A stretch of 64,000 nucleotides of DNA from Collinsella sp. (GCA_019413925.1 DXMY01000050.1:1-64000); one strand, 5' to 3'; shown: positions 34,178 to 43,748, numbered from the stretch's first letter. Notes: generated by a model from the letters alone, not told the origin. Translations and numbers: made by a program.

Positions 34178-36556
34178 ATGGCTGATTCCAGCAAAAAGAT
34201 GCAGATCGTGTTTGCCTCGGCCGAGTGCGCACCGTTTGTAAAGACCGGTGGCCTGGGCGACGTGGCAGGCTCGCTGCCTGCGGCGCTTGTGCGCGCCGGC
34301 GCCGAAGTTATCGTGATGGTGCCCAAGTACGCCACCATCAAGGACGAGTACAAGGCGCAGATGGAGCACTTCTCCGACTTTTACGTGAGCCTGGGCTGGC
34401 GTAATGAGTACTGCGGGCTCGAGAAGCTCGAGCACGACGGCGTCACCTATATGTTCATCGACAACGAGCGCTACTTTGCGCGCGACTATCCGTACGGCTT
34501 CTTTGACGACGGCGAGCGCTTTGCGTTCTTCTCCAAGGCCATCACCGAGAGCCTGCAGCACCTTCCGGCCGGTTTTGAGTGCGACATCCTGCACTGCAAT
34601 GACTGGCAGACGGCACTGGCGCCCGTGTTCTTGCGCGAGTTCTACCAGGGCCTGCCGCTGTACGACCGCGTCAAGACCGTGTTCTCGATCCACAATGTGG
34701 CGTTCCAGGGCCAGTTTAGCGACACCGTGATGGAGGACATCCTGGGTGTGGCGCATATTCCGGCGGCCGCCTCGCAGCTGCGTTGCGATGCCTGCAGCAT
34801 TAACTACATGCTGGGCGCCCTGCGCTATGCCGATGCCATCACCACGGTGAGCCCCACCTATGCCAACGAGATCCAGACGCCCGAATTTGGCGAGGGTCTG
34901 GACGGCGTGCTGCGCGAACGCTCCTATGCGCTGCAGGGTATCCTGAACGGCATTGATGTGGCAGGCTTTGACCCGGCGACCGACAAGCGCATTGCCGCCA
35001 ACTACACCGTGGAGGACCGTTCCGGCAAGGCCGTGTGCAAGGCCAAGCTGCAGGAAGAGCTGGGGCTCGAGGTTCGCGACGACCGTCCGCTTATGGTCAT
35101 GGTCACGCGTCTGACGCGCCAGAAGGGCTTGGATCTGGTCATGTACGCGCTCGATCGCATTTTGGCAGGCGGCGTGCAGGTGGCAGTGCTCGGCACTGGC
35201 GACCGCGACTACGAGGACGGACTGCGATACTTCCAGGACAAGTACCCCGGCACCATGGCCGCACGCATCGAGTTCGATCCTGCGCTGTCGCAGCGTATGT
35301 ATGCCGCAGCCGACATGTTCCTGATGCCTTCGAAGTTTGAGCCCTGCGGCCTGTCGCAGATCATCGCCATGCGCTACGGTACCTTGCCCATCGTGCGCGA
35401 GACCGGTGGCCTGAAGGACACTGTGATCCCGTACAACGAGTTTACCGGCGAGGGTACGGGCTTCTCGTTTAGCAACTTTAACGGCGACGAGATGGGCGAC
35501 GCGGTGTTCCGCGCGGCGCGTCTGTTCTGGGATAACCGCGAGGCGTGGGGTCAGCTGGTCACGCAGGCCATGAGCCAGGACTTTAGCTGGACGCGCTCGG
35601 CCGATAAATATCTGGACCTGTACTTCTTTATGCACCCGGAGATTGAGAGGCCGGCGGCTGTTGTCGACGAACCTGAGGCTGTGGCTGAGCCGGTGGCCGC
35701 TGAGCCGGAGCCGGAGCCCAAGGCCGAGGAGAAGCCGGTTGAGGCTGAGACCGCAAAGGCCGAGCCTGACGTGAAGGCTGAAGTTGCTCCTGGGGCAGAG
35801 GCAGAGGCCGAGGTCAAGCCTGCTGCAAAGCCTGCTGCAAAGCCTGCGGCAAAGCCTGCGGCAAAGAAGACCGCGACTCGTAAGACGACGGCGAAGAAGG
35901 CCACGACCACGAAGGCCGCTGCGAGCAAGACCGCGACCGCGAGCAAGACCACCGCTGCCAAGACAACGACCGCGCGCAAGCGCACCACCGCCGCTGCCAA
36001 GAAAGCCGCCGAGGCCGAGGCTGCTCCCGAGGTAAAGGCCGAGGTCGCAGAGGCCAAGCCGGCCGCCAAGGCTCCGGCAAAGACCGCTGCCAAGAAGACG
36101 ACCACGACCGCCAAGAAGACCACGGCAACGAAGTCGACGGCCGTCAAGGCTACTGCGACCAAGGCTGCTCCGAAGGCCGCCGCAAATGCTACTGCGACCA
36201 AGGCCGAGGAGGCAGCCGCCGAGCCCAAGGCCGAGGCAGCTGTCGAGGCCAAGCCGACCGCCAAGACCACCACGCGCAAGCGCACTGCAACGACGGCCAA
36301 AAAGACCACGACCAAGGCTGCTGCTCCTAAGGCGGAAGCTAAGGCCGAGGCCAAACCCGCAGTAAAGGCCAAGCCTGCGCCGAAGGCCGCCGAGGTCAAG
36401 CCCGCTGCCGCCAAAGAGGAGCCCAAGGCCGAGGTAAAGGCCAAGCCCGAGCCCACAATGGAGACCCCGGTCTCCCCCGCCGCCGCAACCGAGAAAAAGG
36501 CGCCGTCGAAGAAGACTTCCGTCCGCAAGGCAACGGCCACCCGCAAGCGCCGCTAA
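34178..36556 (+). CDS. glgA: Glycogen synthase with a 300-residue histone-H1-like tail
   Basis: A protein of 792 aa against about 480 for normal bacterial GlgA. Residues 1-487 are a complete GT5 enzyme: FVKTGGLGDVAGSLP (ADP-glucose loop), DILHCNDWQTAL, MVTRLTRQKGLDL, and SKFEPCGLSQIIAMRYGTLP. From about residue 488 the chain becomes low-complexity: first acidic (Glu/Pro/Ala), then long runs of Lys, Ala and Thr with AAKPAAKP-type repeats, ending in RKATATRKRR. The ATG at 34178 has GGGAG upstream; ATG 34166 is less likely. The reading frame stays open throughout, with no frameshift. Confidence 0.93.
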   Translation: MADSSKKMQIVFASAECAPFVKTGGLGDVAGSLPAALVRAGAEVIVMVPKYATIKDEYKAQMEHFSDFYVSLGWRNEYCGLEKLEHDGVTYMFIDNERYFARDYPYGFFDDGERFAFFSKAITESLQHLPAGFECDILHCNDWQTALAPVFLREFYQGLPLYDRVKTVFSIHNVAFQGQFSDTVMEDILGVAHIPAAASQLRCDACSINYMLGALRYADAITTVSPTYANEIQTPEFGEGLDGVLRERSYALQGILNGIDVAGFDPATDKRIAANYTVEDRSGKAVCKAKLQEELGLEVRDDRPLMVMVTRLTRQKGLDLVMYALDRILAGGVQVAVLGTGDRDYEDGLRYFQDKYPGTMAARIEFDPALSQRMYAAADMFLMPSKFEPCGLSQIIAMRYGTLPIVRETGGLKDTVIPYNEFTGEGTGFSFSNFNGDEMGDAVFRAARLFWDNREAWGQLVTQAMSQDFSWTRSADKYLDLYFFMHPEIERPAAVVDEPEAVAEPVAAEPEPEPKAEEKPVEAETAKAEPDVKAEVAPGAEAEAEVKPAAKPAAKPAAKPAAKKTATRKTTAKKATTTKAAASKTATASKTTAAKTTTARKRTTAAAKKAAEAEAAPEVKAEVAEAKPAAKAPAKTAAKKTTTTAKKTTATKSTAVKATATKAAPKAAANATATKAEEAAAEPKAEAAVEAKPTAKTTTRKRTATTAKKTTTKAAAPKAEAKAEAKPAVKAKPAPKAAEVKPAAAKEEPKAEVKAKPEPTMETPVSPAAATEKKAPSKKTSVRKATATRKRR

Positions 36557-36590
36557 TCCAGACGATCCAAAACCTCATCAAACCCTAAGC

Positions 36591-36622
36591 AAGGGGCGCT
36601 CCAACCGGGCGCCCCTTCTCTG
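36591..36622 (+). terminator. Rho-independent terminator after glgA
   Basis: AAGGGGCGC (36591-36599) pairs with GCGCCCCTT (36609-36617), followed by a short T-rich stretch, 35 bp after the glgA stop. Confidence 0.75.
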
Positions 36623-36629
36623 TAGGTAG

Positions 36630-36672
36630 TGGTAAAACGATTTTCTAGGACAACCGTTCGCCGATGGTAAAC
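36630..36672 (+). promoter_or_regulatory. TGGTAAAAC half-sites upstream of the GH13-GH77 gene
   Basis: TGGTAAAAC (36630-36638) and TGGTAAAC (36665-36672) are direct copies of the motif found four times upstream of glgB. They suggest co-regulation of the fusion gene with the glycogen operon. Confidence 0.5.
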
Positions 36673-36771
36673 GGATGTTGTTTATACACCCTGTGTACTA
36701 CAGATATACTTACATCTTAGGCGTAAAACCCATGGCCCGCAGGCCATGATTCTATTGAACTGGACCGTACT

Positions 36772-39700
36772 ATGAGATTGATACACAACAGCCGTCTACC
36801 GCAGTTTCGCACTCCGTTTGGCGCTGTGACCACTGGAACTTCCGTTGCACTCTCGGTGATTTTGGAGGATGCCAATCCCAACCAGGCAACGCTTACGCTG
36901 CGCACCTGGGTCGATGAAGTCGGCGAGACCCTGATCCCAATGGAGCACGAAGGCGATGGCATTTTTACCGGCGAGCTCAAATGCACTGAACCGTGTCTTG
37001 TGTGGTACAGCTTTATATGCAATATCGAGGGCCAGCCCGAGGTCCGCTTGGGCGCACCGCAGGGTCGCACCGGCGGAGAGGGCGTAACTTACGACTACGC
37101 CGAGGTTCCGTCCTTCCAGATTACCGTCTATAAGCACCGAGAAGTGCGTCCCGAGTGGTACGAGCGTGGCATGGTCTACCAGATCTTCCCCGATCGCTAC
37201 GCCCGAGATGAAAACTGGCGCGAGCGCACGCTGGCCGAGGTCGAAAAACCACGCAACGGAATCCAGCGCCGCATGGTCGAGGACTGGAACGAGCCGCCCG
37301 TGTACGAGCGCGCCGAAGACGGCTCCATCAAAACCTGGGACTTCTACGGCGGGTCGCTCAAGGGCATCCAGGAAGACCTGCCTCGCATCGCCGAGCTGGG
37401 CTTTACGGCCATCTACCTCAACCCCATTTTTGAAGCCGCGAGCAACCACCGCTACGACACGGCCGACTACACCAAGATCGACCCGATCCTGGGCACCGAG
37501 CAGGACTTTACCGAGCTGTGCCAGGCAGCCGAGAAGCTGGGCATCTCCATCATCCTGGACGGCGTCTTCAACCACACGGGCGACGACTCCATCTATTTCA
37601 ACCGCTATGGCAACTACCCCGGCATGGGCGCCTGGCAGAGCGAGGATTCGCCGTGGCGCGATGCGTTTTATTTCCACGAGGACGGCTCGTACGACTGCTG
37701 GTGGGGCGTGGGCAACATGCCCGCCATCAACGAGAATTCTGAGCTGGTGCGCGAGAAGCTTCTGGGCAAGGACGGCGTGATTCGTAAATGGCTACGTGCC
37801 GGCGCTCATGGCTGGCGCCTGGACGTCGCTGACGAGCTTTCCGACGACTTCCTGGCCGAGATCAAGAAGGCCGTACTTGCCGAGAAGCCTGATGCACTGT
37901 TGCTCGGCGAAGTCTGGGAAGACGCCTCCAACAAGATCAGCTACGGCCATCTCCGTCGCTACCTACAGGGCTCCGAGTTGGACTCTGCTATGGATTACCC
38001 CTTCCGCGACATGGTCATCGGCTTTTTGATGGGCTACAAGAACGCCTACCAGGCAGCCGAGGAAATCGAAACCCTGCGCGAGAACTATCCCCGTGAGGCC
38101 CTGTCCTGCGCACTTAATCTGCTTTCGAGCCACGACCGTCCGCGCATTATCTCGGTGCTCGGCGGCGGCCCCGACGAGTCGCAGCTGCCCGAGTGCGAGC
38201 GCAGCAAATGGCGCCTGGACGAGAACTCGATGGGCCTGGCCAAGAGCCGTTTTTGGCTCGCCACGCTCATGCAGATGACCTTCCCCGGCGTGCCTTCGAT
38301 CTACTACGGCGACGAATACGGCCTGGAGGGTCTAACCGATCCGGGCAACCGCCGCACCCTGCCGACCAAGGACCAACTGCACGACTTCGACACGCTGGCT
38401 ATTGTCAAAAACGCCTCCGCCGTACGCCGCGCACTGCTGTTTATGATCGACGGCGAGATCAAGGCCTTCGCGCTCAACGACGAGGTGCTGGCATACAACC
38501 GCACGGGCAGGGATGGCGAGTCCGCGACGGTTATCATTAACCGTAGTCTGCGCAATTCGCACCGCGTGACGATTCCGGCGCTCGACGAATGCGCGAGTGA
38601 CGTGATCAGCGGTCACGAGTGCGAGATCCACAACGGCACGGTCACGCTCGATTTGTATCCGCTGGGCTCGTCGATCATCTATCACCATGCCGAGCAGCGC
38701 CTGCAGGAGCCGCTCGATCACGGCGCGGGCGTTGTGTGCCATATCACCTCGGTACCGACCGATGACGGCAAGCCCGGTACGATCGGCGCACCCACGCGTC
38801 GCTTTATCGACCATCTGGCCGCTATGGGCATGCGCTACTGGCAGGTCCTGCCTGTCAACCCGACGGACTTCTTCCGCTCCCCTTACGCCGGTCCTTCGGC
38901 CTTTGCAGGTAATATCGACCTGCTGCCCGAAAGCCACGAGGAGCTGGCGGCCGACTTTGAAACTTGGAAGGCCCGTGGCGGCGAGGATGCCGATCCGCTG
39001 TACACCGCGTTTAAACATCGCAATGCCGATTGGCTCGAGAAGTACTGCGTCTACATGGCCGTCAAGAAATACTTTGAGGGCGAGTCGCGCCACGATTGGC
39101 CGGCAGATGTTGCGCGCTACAACGAGCACCTGATTGACGACAAGCGCTTCCACGACGAGGCCGAGCTTCAGGCGTACATGCAGTACCGCTTTGACCTAGC
39201 CTGGTGCGAGCTCATGAACTACGCGCACAAGAAGGGCATCGAGGTCATCGGCGATGTTCCTATGTACGTGTCCGACGATTCGGCAGATGCGTGGAGCGAA
39301 CCCGAGAACTTCTGGCTATCCGATACCGGCAAGGCAATCGAGATCTCCGGTGCGCCGCCCGACAACTTTGCGCCCGAGGGTCAGGTGTGGGGCAACCCGA
39401 CGTTCCGCTGGGACCACATGAAGCAGAACGGCTATAGCTGGTGGATGGATCGCCTACGTCGTGCGTTCTCACTTTACGACCGCGTGCGTCTGGATCACTT
39501 CTTGGGCTTCCACAGCTACTTCAGTATCCCCGCTGGCAAGGCTTGCGCCGAAGGTCGCTGGCTGGCGGGACCGGGCAAGGACCTGTTTCAGACCGCCTAT
39601 GACGAGCTGGGTCCGCTCAACTTTATTGCCGAGGACCTGGGCTATTTGACGCCCGGCGTTCGCGCCATGGTCTCGACCTGCGGCTTCCCCGGCATGGACG

Positions 39701-40068
39701 TGCTGGAGTTTGGCGACTACGACGTCCGTTGCGGCGTGCACCCTACGCCAGGAAAGATCCTGTATACCTCGACGCACGACACGTCGACGCTCGCGGGTTG
39801 GTGTACGCGTTCCTTTGCGGGCGGCGACGAACCGAGCGGTGTTGAGGTGGCGGCCAAGCTGATGAGCGATGCGCTGGCAAGCGACGCTCCCCTGGTGATG
39901 ATGCCGCTGCAGGATGTCCTGGGGCTTGGCGACGACGCGCGCATGAACGTACCGGGCGTGGCCACGGGCAACTGGACCTGGCAGGCTGACGAGGCCGACG
40001 TTGCGGCCGCCGAGGGCAAAACCGCACAGCTCCTGCGCAACACGCATAGATTCTGGGGCGAAGCGTGA
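36772..40068 (+). CDS. Fused GH13 alpha-glucosidase/neopullulanase and GH77 4-alpha-glucanotransferase
   Basis: A protein of 1098 aa. Residues 1-125 resemble the N-terminal beta domain of neopullulanases. GH13 catalytic elements follow (about 130-620): MVYQIFPDRYA, LDGVFNHTG, GWRLDVADE (nucleophile), LLGEVWED (acid) and SSHDRPR. From about residue 645 the chain is a compact MalQ: VLPVNPTDFFRSPYAG, RLDHFLGFHSY, FIAEDLGYLTPGV and STHDTSTLAGW, with all three acidic catalytic residues. The continuous frame shows no stop. Combining cleavage and disproportionation would process phosphorylase limit dextrins or imported maltodextrins. Confidence 0.88.
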   Translation: MRLIHNSRLPQFRTPFGAVTTGTSVALSVILEDANPNQATLTLRTWVDEVGETLIPMEHEGDGIFTGELKCTEPCLVWYSFICNIEGQPEVRLGAPQGRTGGEGVTYDYAEVPSFQITVYKHREVRPEWYERGMVYQIFPDRYARDENWRERTLAEVEKPRNGIQRRMVEDWNEPPVYERAEDGSIKTWDFYGGSLKGIQEDLPRIAELGFTAIYLNPIFEAASNHRYDTADYTKIDPILGTEQDFTELCQAAEKLGISIILDGVFNHTGDDSIYFNRYGNYPGMGAWQSEDSPWRDAFYFHEDGSYDCWWGVGNMPAINENSELVREKLLGKDGVIRKWLRAGAHGWRLDVADELSDDFLAEIKKAVLAEKPDALLLGEVWEDASNKISYGHLRRYLQGSELDSAMDYPFRDMVIGFLMGYKNAYQAAEEIETLRENYPREALSCALNLLSSHDRPRIISVLGGGPDESQLPECERSKWRLDENSMGLAKSRFWLATLMQMTFPGVPSIYYGDEYGLEGLTDPGNRRTLPTKDQLHDFDTLAIVKNASAVRRALLFMIDGEIKAFALNDEVLAYNRTGRDGESATVIINRSLRNSHRVTIPALDECASDVISGHECEIHNGTVTLDLYPLGSSIIYHHAEQRLQEPLDHGAGVVCHITSVPTDDGKPGTIGAPTRRFIDHLAAMGMRYWQVLPVNPTDFFRSPYAGPSAFAGNIDLLPESHEELAADFETWKARGGEDADPLYTAFKHRNADWLEKYCVYMAVKKYFEGESRHDWPADVARYNEHLIDDKRFHDEAELQAYMQYRFDLAWCELMNYAHKKGIEVIGDVPMYVSDDSADAWSEPENFWLSDTGKAIEISGAPPDNFAPEGQVWGNPTFRWDHMKQNGYSWWMDRLRRAFSLYDRVRLDHFLGFHSYFSIPAGKACAEGRWLAGPGKDLFQTAYDELGPLNFIAEDLGYLTPGVRAMVSTCGFPGMDVLEFGDYDVRCGVHPTPGKILYTSTHDTSTLAGWCTRSFAGGDEPSGVEVAAKLMSDALASDAPLVMMPLQDVLGLGDDARMNVPGVATGNWTWQADEADVAAAEGKTAQLLRNTHRFWGEA

Positions 40069-40156
40069 TAAAACGCCCGATATAGGGTACAGTTACAGAC
40101 GTTTGAATTTTTGCGGGCAGAGTAATCTGCCCGCTTTGTGCTGAAAAGGAAGTATT

Positions 40157-40393
40157 ATGGCGCGCTACGATTACAAGTGCTCGAGCTGCGGCAACGTGTT
40201 TGAGGTTGAGCATCCTATGTCCGAGACTCCCGAGGTCGTGTGCCCCAGCTGCGGCGCTCCGGCCGCCAAGACGTTCTCGGCCAGCGGTATTAAATTTGAG
40301 GGCAGCGGCTTCTACAACACCGACCAGCGAAGCGGCGGCTCCAGCACCAGCGCCACCAGCGGCTGCTGCGCTAACTGCCCACACAACCACTAG
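40157..40393 (+). CDS. FmdB-family zinc-ribbon protein
   Basis: A protein of 78 aa starting MARYDYKCSSCGNVFEV, with the second CPSCG pair near residue 31, giving the two CxxC knuckles of the FmdB zinc ribbon. The tail is Ser/Gly-rich and ends in extra Cys residues (GCCANCPHNH). The FmdB role is poorly known. AAAAGGAAG precedes the ATG. Confidence 0.88.
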   Translation: MARYDYKCSSCGNVFEVEHPMSETPEVVCPSCGAPAAKTFSASGIKFEGSGFYNTDQRSGGSSTSATSGCCANCPHNH

Positions 40394-40403
40394 AAACTAA
40401 GCC

Positions 40404-40441
40404 GCCCCGCGACCGACACACCGATCGCGGGGCTATTTCTT
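40404..40441 (+). terminator. Rho-independent terminator after fmdB
   Basis: GCCCCGCGACCG (40404-40415) pairs with CGATCGCGGGGC (40422-40433, one G-T), followed by TATTTCTTT. Confidence 0.8.
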
Positions 40442-40481
40442 TGCGCTATGGGTAGCTAATTATCTGCCAGGTTTCCTTATG

Positions 40482-40548
40482 AGTTGCGGTGAAATAAGGA
40501 CTGTTTGGCGGTTAGAAGCCGATATTCAATCCCTATTTCACCGCAACT
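40482..40548. repeat. Dispersed inverted repeat, copy 1
   Basis: AGTTGCGGTGAAATA (40482-40496) and its exact complement (40534-40548) enclose 37 bp. A second member with nearly the same arms lies at 56803-56871. This copy sits between the convergent fmdB and rsmB genes. Confidence 0.8.
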
Positions 40549-40554
40549 TAGTAA

Positions 40555-41955
40555 TTATTTGCGAACCAATCTGGCGCAGAAGTGACCGTCGTAGGAGTCG
40601 GCGTTTACCGGCACGCTTTGGAAAAGGCCTCGAGAGTTTTGGCGTACGGAAACGAGCTTCTTGGCCTGATCGAACTCGGGGAGTTGCAGAATCTGCGCCT
40701 CGGAGAGCGGCTCCAGGCTAAAACCGGTACCCTCGGGAGAGTTCAGAAACGCTTCCACGACCTGCGTGTTCTCCTCGTCGAAAACCGAGCACGTCGCATA
40801 GATGAGCTCGCCGCCGGCAGCCACGCGCGCAGCGGCTTCCTTGAGCATCGTCAGCTGCAGCTTGGGCAGCTCAACCGTCACATCTTTTTCGGTCAGGCGC
40901 CACGGTATCTCAGGATGACGCCGCATGGTTCCGGTGCCAGAGCACGGCGCATCGATAAAGACCGTGTCGAACTTAACCGGCTCGCCAAGCATGGCATCAA
41001 ACGATGTGAGCACCTCATTAAGCTCGCAGGCATCACCCGAAACCGTGCGAACGCCCTGAATACCGGCCTTATGCAGACGAGCAAGATTCAGATCGCACTT
41101 GCGATCATGCAGATCGAGCGCCGTATGCTGACGCTCATAGCCCGCACGCTTGGCCTGGCACATCATCACATAGGTCTTGGTGCCACGGCCGGCACCAATC
41201 TCAAGGCAGCTACCAGGGCGCGTGGCAGCTGTGGCGATAAGCTGGGCGTTAAGGTCCGAGGCCACGGCAGCAGCACGCTCAAATACGCCCGACGCAACCG
41301 TAACCTGAGCATCGATCGGAGCATGACAGCCAGGGAACACAGGCGCCACAAGCTGCGATAGGTACGGATCAGGTTTGGTTGCAAAGGCGTTCTCGTGTAA
41401 AGCGAGCGGCGCGGGCGCCAGATTGCCGGCGAAGCCGAGCGCACCCTCTGGAGTGTCAAACGACGCCATAATGCGAGCGCATAGCCAGCGCGGAAGACCC
41501 ATCAGGCGCGACAGACGAACCAAGCGTCGCTCGGACTCATCCACGTCGGATGCCGTGGCAAAGTCCTCAACGTTGTCCGCAACCTTGTGTAGCACCGCGT
41601 TTGCCAGGCCCGCAGCAGACTTAGCACCACTGCGCACCAGCTCAACACCCTGACTTACGGCAACGCGGCCCGGCGTATGCAGATAGAGCATCTCGAAGGC
41701 CGAGATACGAAGCGCCATGCGAACACGCGGCGCAACCTTTTTGGGCTTATCGAGAAACTGATCGAGCAGCTCGTCCAAAATACCCTGCGTGGCGGCAACA
41801 CCGAGCGCCAGGCGAGCGGCAAACGCAGAATCGCGCTGGTCAATGGCCTTGGCCGATGCGCGAGAGGACAGCACGTCGCGCGCATACATGCCGCGACGAT
41901 CGGCCTCCATCAGTACATCGAGCGCAAGCTTGCGCGCGGGAGACAGCTTGCTCAT
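40555..41955 (-). CDS. rsmB: 16S rRNA m5C967 methyltransferase
   Basis: A protein of 466 aa. A NusB-like helical domain (about residues 1-140) is followed by a SAM-dependent methyltransferase with CLEIGAGRGTKTY (SAM loop), DAPCSGTGTMRRHPE and YATCSVFDEEN, which carry the two catalytic cysteines. The ATG at 41955 overlaps the fmt stop as ATGA; the frame opens further upstream without support. It is last gene of the priA-def-fmt-rsmB operon. Confidence 0.93.
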   Translation of the reverse strand: MSKLSPARKLALDVLMEADRRGMYARDVLSSRASAKAIDQRDSAFAARLALGVAATQGILDELLDQFLDKPKKVAPRVRMALRISAFEMLYLHTPGRVAVSQGVELVRSGAKSAAGLANAVLHKVADNVEDFATASDVDESERRLVRLSRLMGLPRWLCARIMASFDTPEGALGFAGNLAPAPLALHENAFATKPDPYLSQLVAPVFPGCHAPIDAQVTVASGVFERAAAVASDLNAQLIATAATRPGSCLEIGAGRGTKTYVMMCQAKRAGYERQHTALDLHDRKCDLNLARLHKAGIQGVRTVSGDACELNEVLTSFDAMLGEPVKFDTVFIDAPCSGTGTMRRHPEIPWRLTEKDVTVELPKLQLTMLKEAAARVAAGGELIYATCSVFDEENTQVVEAFLNSPEGTGFSLEPLSEAQILQLPEFDQAKKLVSVRQNSRGLFQSVPVNADSYDGHFCARLVRK

Positions 41956-42872
41956 GACAATACACCCCAGATAAGATCGGCACCCTGCAAGCCAGCAGCC
42001 CAAGCAGAAGCAGTCATAGCACGCTTGCCATCAGGCTTAACCTCGAGCAACTCGACCGAGCCATCGAAAAGGCCCAGGTAAACACGCTTGGCCTGAACGG
42101 CGACGAGCCCCTCACCAAGCGACACATCAGCCGGCGCAGCATCGAGCACGCGCACGGTCTTGCCGGCAATCACGCAACGAGCAGGCGCGGTATCGGAAGA
42201 GGCCAGCACATGACGCGCGCAATCAAGCGCCGCCATTTGCGGATCCAAGCGCATCTCCTGCTTAGAAATCTTGGCAGCATGGGTAACGAGCGCCTCATCC
42301 TGTTCGATCCACGCGGCGGTGCCATCGGCAAGAGAAGGAAGCGTATCGGCAAGCAGTTTGCCGCCGAGCTCAGCGAGCTCCAAAGTCAGCGCCTCGGCAT
42401 GCTTACCGGCAACCGAGGTCGAGGCCTGCGCACAATAGGCGCCGGTATCCACGCCATGCCCAATGCGCATAATAGAAACGCCAGCAATCTCATCACCAGC
42501 AAGAATGGCACGCTGAATAGGAGCAGCCCCACGCCAACGAGGCAGCAGCGAAGCATGAACATTCACAATACCAAGCGGCGCCATATGCAGCACCTCATCG
42601 GGCAAAATGCAACCATAGGCAGCCACACAGAAAATATCAGCCTGGGCAGCCTGGAGCACCTCAACAACCTCAGGCGTCATACGATTAACCTCAATGACCG
42701 GCAACCCCAGCTCCAGTGCCTTAGCCTTAACAGGAGACGGCTCTAGCTTCTTACCACGCCCACGAACAGCATCAGGACGAGTAACAACAAGCGCAATCTC
42801 ATTCCCAGCCTCAACAAGCGAAGTCAGCGAAGGCACAGCAAAATCGGGCGTACCCATAAACACAATACGCAT
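41952..42872 (-). CDS. fmt: Methionyl-tRNA formyltransferase
   Basis: A protein of 306 aa, the usual length. It starts MRIVFMGTPDFAVPSL and contains VNVHASLLPRWRGAAPIQ with the folate-site Asn/His and the following GVSIM region. The C-terminal OB domain completes it. It formylates initiator Met-tRNA; def removes the formyl group and lies upstream in the same cluster. Confidence 0.95.
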   Translation of the reverse strand: MRIVFMGTPDFAVPSLTSLVEAGNEIALVVTRPDAVRGRGKKLEPSPVKAKALELGLPVIEVNRMTPEVVEVLQAAQADIFCVAAYGCILPDEVLHMAPLGIVNVHASLLPRWRGAAPIQRAILAGDEIAGVSIMRIGHGVDTGAYCAQASTSVAGKHAEALTLELAELGGKLLADTLPSLADGTAAWIEQDEALVTHAAKISKQEMRLDPQMAALDCARHVLASSDTAPARCVIAGKTVRVLDAAPADVSLGEGLVAVQAKRVYLGLFDGSVELLEVKPDGKRAMTASAWAAGLQGADLIWGVLS

Positions 42873-43089
42873 AAAGAACGTCTCCCCTCAACCAAAGCCG
42901 AGACGGCTACAAAGACCAGCGGAAAGCCAAGTCATCAGTCCATCCGCAATAACATTTCAACAAGAACAAATATACCCAAAACCAAAGAAAGAGCCGCAAT
43001 AAAAGCAGCTCTTCCAACAAAGCACCTATCAGCGAAGACGCCCCTCCCTGGCCCAACGGCACCCGGGCGAGACAAGCAGCGTCAACGTA
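42873..43089. other. Intergenic region between def and fmt
   Basis: Together with the inverted repeat at 43090-43185 it makes a 320-bp gap in the otherwise tight operon. It contains a small hairpin (AAGAGC/GCTCTT) but no gene that I can support. A separate fmt promoter may lie here. Confidence 0.4.
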
Positions 43090-43185
43090 GTCCCCGGGGC
43101 GCCCGCCTATATCGTCCCGCGCGCAGTTTCGCAGCGCAGCGAGAATGTTTGAGCACGGGATGATATAGGCGGGCGCCCCGGGGAC
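43090..43185. repeat. Long inverted repeat between def and fmt
   Basis: 43090-43113 and 43162-43185 are perfect 24-bp complements starting GTCCCCGGGGCGCCC; pairing extends inward a further 6 bp with one mismatch. The stem is extremely GC-rich. It begins 9 bp downstream of the def stop and may act as terminator or mRNA-end structure, or be a mobile repeat. Confidence 0.8.
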
Positions 43186-43193
43186 GGACAAAC

Positions 43194-43730
43194 CTACTCC
43201 GTCTCGCCCGGTCGAGCGCCGCGGGCCAGGGCGTCCTGGTACTCCTTAACTGCCTTGATCCTCTGCATCGGCTTCAGTCGCTCGAACATGGTGTTGCCGT
43301 GCAGGTGATCGATCTCGTGCTGCAGGCACACGCAGAACAGGTCGCCCGTAGCTTCGTAGCGAATCAGGTTGGCGTCCAAGTCGTACGCCTCGACGACGAC
43401 ATGGTCGGGACGCTCGATCTCGCAGCTAATGCCGGGGATAGACAGGCAGCCCTCGCTAAACGGCACGAGATGGTCGCTCTGCTCCACAATCACGGGATTG
43501 ATGAGCACGTACGGATCGTAGTCGTTCTTGTCGCTGTAGTCGCAGTCGATGGTGACGAGCTGAATGAGCTCGCCGATCTGCGGGGCGGCCAGGCCGCAAC
43601 CGCCGTTGTCGAACATCATCTTCTTCATCTTCTCGGCAAGCGCCTCGATCGCCGGGGTGATCTCCTCGATGACGGCACACTCCTGGCGCAAACGAGGGTC
43701 GGGCGACAGTACGATTCCGTTGGCTTCCAT
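43194..43730 (-). CDS. def: Peptide deformylase
   Basis: A protein of 178 aa. Motif 1 GCGLAAPQIG, motif 2 EGCLS (metal Cys) and motif 3 HEIDHLHG (metal His pair and catalytic Glu) are all intact. The ATG at 43730 has GAAAGG six bases upstream; an ATG two codons earlier is too close to it. It removes formyl groups from nascent proteins. Confidence 0.95.
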   Translation of the reverse strand: MEANGIVLSPDPRLRQECAVIEEITPAIEALAEKMKKMMFDNGGCGLAAPQIGELIQLVTIDCDYSDKNDYDPYVLINPVIVEQSDHLVPFSEGCLSIPGISCEIERPDHVVVEAYDLDANLIRYEATGDLFCVCLQHEIDHLHGNTMFERLKPMQRIKAVKEYQDALARGARPGETE

Positions 43731-43748
43731 GGCCATCCTTTCGGGTTG

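Noticed and set aside
34148..35635. 495-codon frame antisense to glgA
   Set aside because: Composition is that of a reverse-strand shadow; the plus strand has clear GT5 motifs.
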